Positions 24,779-29,625 of a stretch of 29,625 nt of DNA are shown one piece after another. Origin of the DNA: JBKHDT01 sp049974825 (GTDB taxonomy: Bacteria > Pseudomonadota > Gammaproteobacteria > Halothiobacillales > Halothiobacillaceae). A program made the translations under genes and the position numbers. Under the pieces are notes generated by a model. It was given only the letters and a program-made list of their open reading frames with translations, had not been told where the DNA came from and made no database searches. Within the stretch, counting starts at the first letter, position 1; each line of letters begins with the position of its first letter. The stretch spans positions 1 through 29,625 of the forward strand of contig JBNGDJ010000019.1 in the NCBI GenBank assembly GCA_049974825.1, in the 5' to 3' direction.

Positions 24779-24862
24779 GGGAAGGTCCGCACAAATGCAG
24801 ATCTTCCCGGTTGAGGCGTCCATGCCCCAAACGCACAATGGCGCAAGCTGTTGAGTCGCATT
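24779..24862 (-). repeat. Structured intergenic element, copy C (partial)
   Basis: Only the terminal half of the element is preserved: hairpin arms GGGAAGGTCCGCA (24779-24791) and TGCAGATCTTCCC (24796-24808), then degenerate forms of the GGGGCAT and CAATGGC stems. The part with the GC-rich stem and the far terminal repeat is missing. It lies between the divergent HMA and ilvD genes. Confidence 0.65.
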
Positions 24863-24977
24863 GCCCACAGAATAGCAAACAGCCTGGGGACACCCCGAGA
24901 AAGCGCCCTGCCGGGGGCTGATACCCAATTTGCGCCGTCCCTTGAGCTGAAGAACGTCGAACCGTCAGGAGAGTTCC

Positions 24978-26897
24978 ATGCCCGCCTATCGTTCCCGCAC
25001 CACCACCCACGGCCGCAACATGGCCGGCGCCCGCGCCCTGTGGCGTGCCACCGGCATGAAGGACGACGATTTCGGCAAGCCGATCATTGCCGTCGCGAAC
25101 TCCTTCACCCAGTTTGTCCCGGGGCACGTGCATCTCAAGGACCTGGGCCAGCTGGTTGCCCGGGAAATCGAGAATGCCGGCGGCATCGCCAAGGAATTCA
25201 ACACGATTGCCGTGGATGACGGCATCGCGATGGGGCACGGTGGCATGCTCTATTCGCTGCCCTCGCGCGAGGTGATTGCCGATGCAGTGGAGTACATGGT
25301 CAATGCCCACTGCGCGGACGCCCTGGTGTGCATCTCCAACTGCGACAAGATCACACCCGGGATGCTCAACGCGGCCATGCGGTTGAATATCCCGGTGGTC
25401 TTCGTGTCCGGTGGTCCGATGGAAGCTGGCAAGACCAAGCTCTCCGGCGATTCGGACGAGATCATCAAGCTTGATCTGGTCGATGCGATGGTCCAGGCGG
25501 CCAACAGCGAGGTCAGCGACGAGGACGTGGCTGCCATCGAGCGTTCGGCCTGCCCGACCTGCGGTTCCTGCTCGGGCATGTTCACGGCCAATTCCATGAA
25601 TTGCCTGACCGAAGCCCTGGGCCTGTCACTGCCCGGCAATGGCTCGCTTCTGGCCACGCACGCTGACCGCAAGGAACTCTTCCTGGAGGCCGGTCGCCGC
25701 ATCGTGACCCTGGCCAAGCGTTACTACGAACAGGACGACGAGCGTGTGCTGCCGCGCTCGATCGCCACTTTCGAGGCTTTCGAAAACGCCATGAGCCTGG
25801 ATATCGCCATGGGCGGGTCGACCAACACGGTTCTGCACCTTCTGGCCGCGGCGCACGAGGGGCATGTGGAATTCACCATGGCGGACATCGACCGGCTAAG
25901 CCGCAAGGTGCCGCATCTGTGCAAGGTCGCTCCTTCGACTGCGCAGTACCACATGGAAGACGTGCATCGCGCCGGGGGCGTGATGGGCATTCTCGGGGAA
26001 CTGGATCGCGCCGGTCTGCTGCACAGGCAGGTGCATACCGTGCACAGCGAGACCATGGCCGAGGCGCTGGATCGCTGGGACATCGTTCGGCCGACCGCCA
26101 GCGAGGAGGCGTTGAAGCGCTACACGGCGGGCCCCGGTGGCATTCCCACGCAGGTGGCATTCAGCCAGGATGCCCGCTGGCCGAGTCTGGACCAGGATCG
26201 CACGGGCGGCTGTATTCGGGATCTTGAGCATGCCTACAGCCGGGATGGCGGTCTGGCGGTTCTGTTCGGCAACATTGCCCGGGATGGCTGCATCGTCAAG
26301 ACCGCCGGGGTCGATACCAGCATGTTCGAGGCCCAGGAGCTTCGTTACACCACCAGCATCCCGACTTCCACCCTGCAGGGCTTCGTGGGGCGTGCGCGGA
26401 TTTTCGAGTCCCAGGAGGCCGCCGTCGAGGCCATTCTGGCTGACCAGATCGAGCCGGGTGACGTGGTGCTGATCCGCTACGAAGGGCCGCGAGGAGGGCC
26501 GGGCATGCAGGAAATGCTTTACCCGACCAGCTACCTCAAGTCCAAGGGGCTGGGAGCCAAGTGCGCCCTCTTGACCGACGGGCGATTCTCGGGCGGCACT
26601 TCCGGCCTGTCGATCGGGCATGTCTCGCCGGAGGCGGCCGAAGGCGGGGAAATCGGCCTGGTCGAGGAGGGCGACATTATCGTGATCGACATTCCCAACC
26701 GTCGGATTGACGTGGATGTCAGCGAGGAGCAGATGGAAGCGCGGCGCCAGGCCATGATCGCCCGTGGCCCCGCGGCCTGGAAACCGGTCAACCGGGAACG
26801 CCAGGTCAGCGATTCCCTGCGCGCCTATGCCGCGATGACGACTTCGGCGGCCCATGGTGCGGTGCGGGACGTCGACCAGCTGTACCGGCACCGCTAA
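24978..26897 (+). CDS. ilvD: Dihydroxy-acid dehydratase
   Basis: 639 residues; catalyses the dehydration step shared by valine, leucine (via 2-oxoisovalerate) and isoleucine synthesis. AGGAGA precedes ATG 24978, and the N-terminus (MPAYRSRTTTHGRNMAGARA) matches enterobacterial IlvD. Fe-S ligands and active-site motifs are visible: SNCDKITPGM (C122), CPTCGSCSGMF (C192, C195, C198), MGGSTNTVLHLLA and TDGRFSGGTSGLSIGHVSPEAA. It is 23 residues longer than E. coli IlvD: three extra residues near 157 and about 17 near 450-467 (EAQELRYTTSIPTSTLQG), in a surface region before the C-terminal domain. No other ilv genes are adjacent. Confidence 0.96.
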   Translation: MPAYRSRTTTHGRNMAGARALWRATGMKDDDFGKPIIAVANSFTQFVPGHVHLKDLGQLVAREIENAGGIAKEFNTIAVDDGIAMGHGGMLYSLPSREVIADAVEYMVNAHCADALVCISNCDKITPGMLNAAMRLNIPVVFVSGGPMEAGKTKLSGDSDEIIKLDLVDAMVQAANSEVSDEDVAAIERSACPTCGSCSGMFTANSMNCLTEALGLSLPGNGSLLATHADRKELFLEAGRRIVTLAKRYYEQDDERVLPRSIATFEAFENAMSLDIAMGGSTNTVLHLLAAAHEGHVEFTMADIDRLSRKVPHLCKVAPSTAQYHMEDVHRAGGVMGILGELDRAGLLHRQVHTVHSETMAEALDRWDIVRPTASEEALKRYTAGPGGIPTQVAFSQDARWPSLDQDRTGGCIRDLEHAYSRDGGLAVLFGNIARDGCIVKTAGVDTSMFEAQELRYTTSIPTSTLQGFVGRARIFESQEAAVEAILADQIEPGDVVLIRYEGPRGGPGMQEMLYPTSYLKSKGLGAKCALLTDGRFSGGTSGLSIGHVSPEAAEGGEIGLVEEGDIIVIDIPNRRIDVDVSEEQMEARRQAMIARGPAAWKPVNRERQVSDSLRAYAAMTTSAAHGAVRDVDQLYRHR

Positions 26898-26921
26898 CGG
26901 CTGTCGGACGCCAGGGGGACT

Positions 26922-27779
26922 ATGCGCATGTCGCGTTGTTCCAGCCGCCTTCCTCGATATGGCGCAAGCCAGCCTGCCCGCGAACGCAGCCTTCGTCTGC
27001 TTTCGCACAGGCAGTCTCTGGTAGCGGGGCTGCTGTGTGCAGCAGCCTGTCTTCCCTGGTCGGGACTGGCGGCCGAGCCCCTGAGTCAAACGGCATCGGA
27101 TCACGCGCGACCTGCTTCTGAAACGGCGCAACCTGAACGTCCTGATCGGCAGCGGGCGGCATGCCCGGATGCAGAGCGCTTGTTGGTTGATCTTGCTGGC
27201 GTGGCGCCGGAGATTGTCTGTGACCTGCGCTACTTAAGCGCGGACAACTTCGTCGGTGCGCCCGTGGATGGATATCGCGCCAACCGTTGCCTGCTCACGG
27301 TGCAGGCTGCCGAGGCGCTTGCTTTGGTGGATCGCCGGCTGGCGCCGATGGGGCTGGGCCTGCGGGTGTTTGATGCCTACCGGCCGCAGCGCGCCGTGGA
27401 TCACTTCGTGCGGTGGGCCAAGGACGTGGAGGATACGGCGACCCAGACGGAATACTATCCGGAGATCGACAAGACTCGGCTGTTTCCGGAGGGGTACATC
27501 GCCGAGCGCTCCAGCCATAGTCGGGGCAGCACGGTGGACCTGACGCTGGTGGATCGCCAGAGCGGCGAGTCGCTGGATATGGGAACGGACTTTGACTTTT
27601 TCGGGCCGCAGTCATGGCCCCGCAGTCAGGCCGTTTCGGCGCAGCAGCGCGCCAACCGGCTGCTGCTGCGCGCCCTGATGATGGAAGCGGGCTTCGAACC
27701 TTATGAGCAGGAGTGGTGGCACTTCACGCTTCGGGACGAACCCTGCCCGGACCGGTACTTCGACCGGCCGGTGGAGTGA
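26922..27779 (+). CDS. VanX/DdpX-family D-Ala-D-Ala dipeptidase, exported
   Basis: 285 residues. After a basic N-terminus and a hydrophobic segment (SLVAGLLCAAACLPWSGLAA, about 32-51) comes a low-complexity linker and then the peptidase M15D domain (about 85-283). Zinc ligands are in SSHSRGSTVDLTLV (H199, D206) and EWWH (catalytic E264, H267); the substrate-pocket motif FDAYRPQRAVDHF is also present. Family members split D-alanyl-D-alanine; an exported form in a Gram-negative would recycle dipeptide from peptidoglycan turnover rather than give glycopeptide resistance, since no vanH or vanA homologue is nearby. It lies 24 bases after ilvD and may be co-transcribed. Confidence 0.9.
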   Translation: MRMSRCSSRLPRYGASQPARERSLRLLSHRQSLVAGLLCAAACLPWSGLAAEPLSQTASDHARPASETAQPERPDRQRAACPDAERLLVDLAGVAPEIVCDLRYLSADNFVGAPVDGYRANRCLLTVQAAEALALVDRRLAPMGLGLRVFDAYRPQRAVDHFVRWAKDVEDTATQTEYYPEIDKTRLFPEGYIAERSSHSRGSTVDLTLVDRQSGESLDMGTDFDFFGPQSWPRSQAVSAQQRANRLLLRALMMEAGFEPYEQEWWHFTLRDEPCPDRYFDRPVE

Positions 27780-27797
27780 TCACGCGGTCTGGACGGC

Positions 27798-28727
27798 TCA
27801 GCCGTCAGCGGTGATCGCGGCAATCAGTTCCTCGCGCGCCTGCTCGGCCTTGTCGGTGTCGATCTGGCAGGTGCCGGCCGCCATGTGGCCACCGCCACCG
27901 TACTTCAGGCACAGTTCGCCCACATTGGTCTTCGAGCTCTTGTCGAGAATTGACTTGCCAATGGCGAAGACGATGTTCTGCTTGCGAAAGCCCCACATGA
28001 CATGCATCGAGATGTTGCACTGGGGGAATAGGGCGTAGATCAGGAACCGGTTGGTCGCGTAGATGGTTTCCTCGTCGCGCAGGTCCAGTTCCACCAGGTT
28101 GTCGTGCACCTTCGCGCAGCGCTTGATCTGTTCCTCGGCCAGCGGCTGGTGTTCCCGGTACAGTTCCACGCGCTCCTTGACGTCCGGCAGCTCCAGGATT
28201 TCGTCGATGCTGTGATGCCGGCAGTAGTCGATCAGCTTCATCATCAGCTGGTAGTTCGAGACGGTAAATTCGCGGAAGCGGCCCAGCCCCGTCCTCGCGT
28301 CCATCAGGAAGTTCAGCAGCGCCCAGCCCTCGGGGTTCAGGATTTCATCCCGGTTGAAGTCCGCTGAATCGCCCTTGTCGACCGCGACCATCATCTCGTT
28401 CCATTCGCTCGGGAAGCTTTCCTCGCCACCGTAGTAGTCCCAGACCACCCGGGCCGCTGATGGCGCGTCGGGGTCGATGATGTGATTCTCGGCCCGCTCG
28501 GCGTTGCGCAGCGTCTCGCTCAGGTGGTGATCGAATGCCAGGTGGCAGCCGGGAACATAGGGGAGGTTGGTGGTGATGTCCCGGCCGGTGATCTCGATCT
28601 TGCCATCCTGCATGTCCTTGGGATGGACGAACAGGATCTCGTCGATCATGTCCAGGTGCTTGAGCAGGGTGCCGCACACCAGCCCGTCGAAATCACTGCG
28701 TGTCACGAGGCGGAACTTGTCGGTCAT
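27798..28727 (-). CDS. DHH-family phosphoesterase (annotated as exopolyphosphatase-like)
   Basis: 309 residues. Motif I is TRSDFDGLVCG (D12, D14), motif III FDHHLSE (D66-H67-H68), and the C-terminal DHHA1 domain ends with KYGGGGHMAAGTCQ. GGAGA lies 7 bases before ATG 28727. These Mn-dependent enzymes cleave phosphodiester or phosphoanhydride bonds in nanoRNA, cyclic dinucleotides or polyphosphate; the sequence alone does not settle which. The gene converges with the VanX-like gene with only 18 bases between stops. It is soluble and cytoplasmic. Confidence 0.88.
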   Translation of the reverse strand: MTDKFRLVTRSDFDGLVCGTLLKHLDMIDEILFVHPKDMQDGKIEITGRDITTNLPYVPGCHLAFDHHLSETLRNAERAENHIIDPDAPSAARVVWDYYGGEESFPSEWNEMMVAVDKGDSADFNRDEILNPEGWALLNFLMDARTGLGRFREFTVSNYQLMMKLIDYCRHHSIDEILELPDVKERVELYREHQPLAEEQIKRCAKVHDNLVELDLRDEETIYATNRFLIYALFPQCNISMHVMWGFRKQNIVFAIGKSILDKSSKTNVGELCLKYGGGGHMAAGTCQIDTDKAEQAREELIAAITADG

Positions 28728-28794
28728 CGTTGTTTCTCCGTTTCGGTTGTGTCGCCCGTTTCCTTTGCCGGGCTCGTGGAATCACTGTTGAGCG

Positions 28795-28963
28795 GTAAGG
28801 TCTGCGCGAATTCAGCGCCCCCAAGCCAGAGCATGGATGTCCTGCCGCGAAACGGCGCCAGTGCATCCAGAAAGGCCCAAGCATAACGCAAGCGGACCTC
28901 GCGGCGTGAAAAGGGTGGTGAATGCAGGTATTGGCCAGGCTCGCGACCTTGTACAGAGTTTCC
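28795..28963 (-). repeat. Structured intergenic element, copy E (decayed, full length)
   Basis: On the minus strand it starts GGAAACTCTGTACAA at the base after the SMR stop codon (TAA, 28966-28964) and ends near CAGACCTTAC at 28795. Both terminal repeats and the GGACATCCATGCTC and GGCGCCGTTTCG stem regions align with copies A and D, but several stems are broken and one arm of the terminal hairpin has drifted. Confidence 0.65.
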
Positions 28964-29296
28964 TTAGTGCCCGCCGGTTTTCGAGAACAGGTTGATCACC
29001 AGCACACCGGCGATGATCAGTCCCATGCCGGCCAGACCGGCGGCGTCGATTTTCTGCCCGAAGATCATCCAACCGATCAGGGCGATGAGCACGATCCCCA
29101 GACCCGCCCAGATTGCGTAGGCAATGCCGACCGGAATCACGCGCAGGGTCAGTGCGAGAAAGTAGAACGCCACGGCATAACCGAGCACCACCCCAATTGA
29201 CGGGACCAGCCGGGTGAAACCGTCACTGGCCTTGAGCGCCGAGGTGGCGGCCACTTCGGCAACGATTGCGATGACGAGAAACAGCCAGTGCTGCAT
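28964..29296 (-). CDS. Small multidrug resistance (SMR) transporter, EmrE/Qac type
   Basis: 110 residues, the same length as EmrE. ATG 29296 is chosen (GGAG 7 bases upstream) because it places the essential Glu at position 14 (AIVAEVAATSALK). Other EmrE-type markers are GFTRLVPS, PVGIAYAIWAGLGIVLI with W63, and the C-terminal GVLVINLFSKTGGH; four TM helices cover the chain. It should act as an antiparallel dimer exporting quaternary ammonium or other cationic compounds in exchange for protons. The sequence fits the Qac subtype better than the guanidinium exporter (Gdx/SugE) subtype. The gene stands alone between repeat copies E and D. Confidence 0.93.
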   Translation of the reverse strand: MQHWLFLVIAIVAEVAATSALKASDGFTRLVPSIGVVLGYAVAFYFLALTLRVIPVGIAYAIWAGLGIVLIALIGWMIFGQKIDAAGLAGMGLIIAGVLVINLFSKTGGH

Positions 29297-29507
29297 TGAA
29301 AACTCCATTTGGGGTGCATCGCCGGGGCTGGCGCGCACCATCGTGGTTCGCAACGCTTTAGTCGAGTTCGGGCGAGAATTGTCTGCCGGTCGGCCGCGCG
29401 GCGCAAACCCGGCGGTCCACGCCAGGTTTTCTCCCCGGCTTTCGGTCGCAGTTGGGGGATCCGGGCGCATCAAGCAGGTTTCGCGCCATGAAAAAACGGC
29501 GAGCGAT
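29297..29507. other. SMR 5' region, no gene recognised
   Basis: This 211-base leader contains no convincing frame. A stretch on the minus strand (AAAGCCGGGGAGA, near 29430-29445) faintly recalls the guanidine-I riboswitch tail, but the other conserved blocks are missing. Confidence 0.4.
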
Positions 29508-29535
29508 GGCGGACCCGACGGGCACGGGGTCCGCC
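29508..29535 (-). promoter_or_regulatory. Strong hairpin in the SMR leader
   Basis: GGCGGACCC (29508-29516) and GGGTCCGCC (29527-29535) are perfectly complementary over 9 bp with a 10-base loop, immediately next to copy D and 212 bases upstream of the SMR start. On the minus strand a TTTTTT run follows 11 bases later, so it could terminate transcription arriving from the right or attenuate it, but the T run is not adjacent. Confidence 0.35.
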
Positions 29536-29538
29536 CAA

Positions 29539-29625
29539 GGAAGGCCTGCACGAATGCAGAGCTTCGTGTGCAGGGCATGGATGCCCTGCCGCACAATGGC
29601 GCAAGCCATTAAATTGCGGAGCCCG
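29539..29625 (-). repeat. Structured intergenic element, copy D (cut by window edge)
   Basis: The terminal hairpin has arms GGAAGGCCTGCA (29539-29550) and TGCAGAGCTTCG (29555-29566) around CGAA, followed by a perfect CAGGGCAT/ATGCCCTG stem (29571-29588) and a CAATGGC/GCCATT stem. The sequence ends within the GC-rich stem, so the element continues beyond the window. Closest in sequence to copy A. Confidence 0.75.

Noticed and set aside
24247..24862. Integron attC sites around the HMA and SMR genes
   Set aside because: GTTRRRY-like strings occur in copies B and C (GTTGAAT, GTTGAGT) but are not at element ends and are not conserved in A or D; no RYYYAAC partner or integrase is present.
29297..29535. 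Guanidine riboswitch upstream of the SMR gene
   Set aside because: Only the AAAGCCGGGGAGA stretch recalls guanidine-I; the CTAGGGTTCCG and CTGGTCCGAGAG blocks are absent. The paired ACGR loops of guanidine-II were also not found.

Overview
The window is a chromosomal segment of a Gram-negative, GC-rich bacterium, most likely a gammaproteobacterium. IlvD and ParE read like their E. coli counterparts almost throughout, there is an EmrE-type SMR pump, and envelope genes (RND pump with outer-membrane channel, Deg lipoprotein, periplasmic enzymes) are common. A sulfur- or hydrogen-oxidising lineage such as Chromatiales would fit the hydrogenase-maturation genes, but I cannot fix the genus. No rRNA, tRNA, CRISPR array or phage module was seen. 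One 100-N scaffold gap lies at 15426-15525.

Layout. 1-1587 (minus) is the N-terminal half of a restriction-modification enzyme of the MmeI/type IIL kind, cut by the window edge. 1733-9887 (plus) is one tightly overlapping heavy-metal efflux operon: outer-membrane channel, periplasmic adaptor, HME-RND pump, DUF3240 protein, PepSY protein, response regulator, sensor kinase. 10398-11660 is a membrane HD-GYP protein. 14312-11774 (minus) is hypC-hypA-hypB-hypD for [NiFe]-hydrogenase maturation, divergent from a hupE nickel-transporter gene. 15084-15610 is a tandem palindromic array broken by the gap. Then come a periplasmic glutathione peroxidase, a large SBP-PAS-PAS-GAF-GGDEF protein, parE, a Deg-type lipoprotein protease, a PQQ-type sugar dehydrogenase, a small HMA metal-binding protein, ilvD, a VanX-like dipeptidase, a DHH-family phosphoesterase and an EmrE-like SMR pump.

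The least explained structure is a family of intergenic elements (10168-10362, 24247-24399, 24779-24862, 28795-28963, 29539 to the end, plus solo hairpins at 15034 and 16254). Complete copies have terminal inverted repeats related to GGAAACTCTGC and several internal stems. Between copies the stem sequences change while pairing is kept. Two single-gene units (the HMA gene and the SMR gene) each sit between two copies in the same orientation, and in both the downstream copy begins right after the stop codon.

Functionally the window is dominated by metal handling (RND operon, HMA protein, Ni insertion and uptake), envelope stress (Deg, glutathione peroxidase) and c-di-GMP turnover (one probable synthase, one probable hydrolase), interspersed with housekeeping genes (parE, ilvD).
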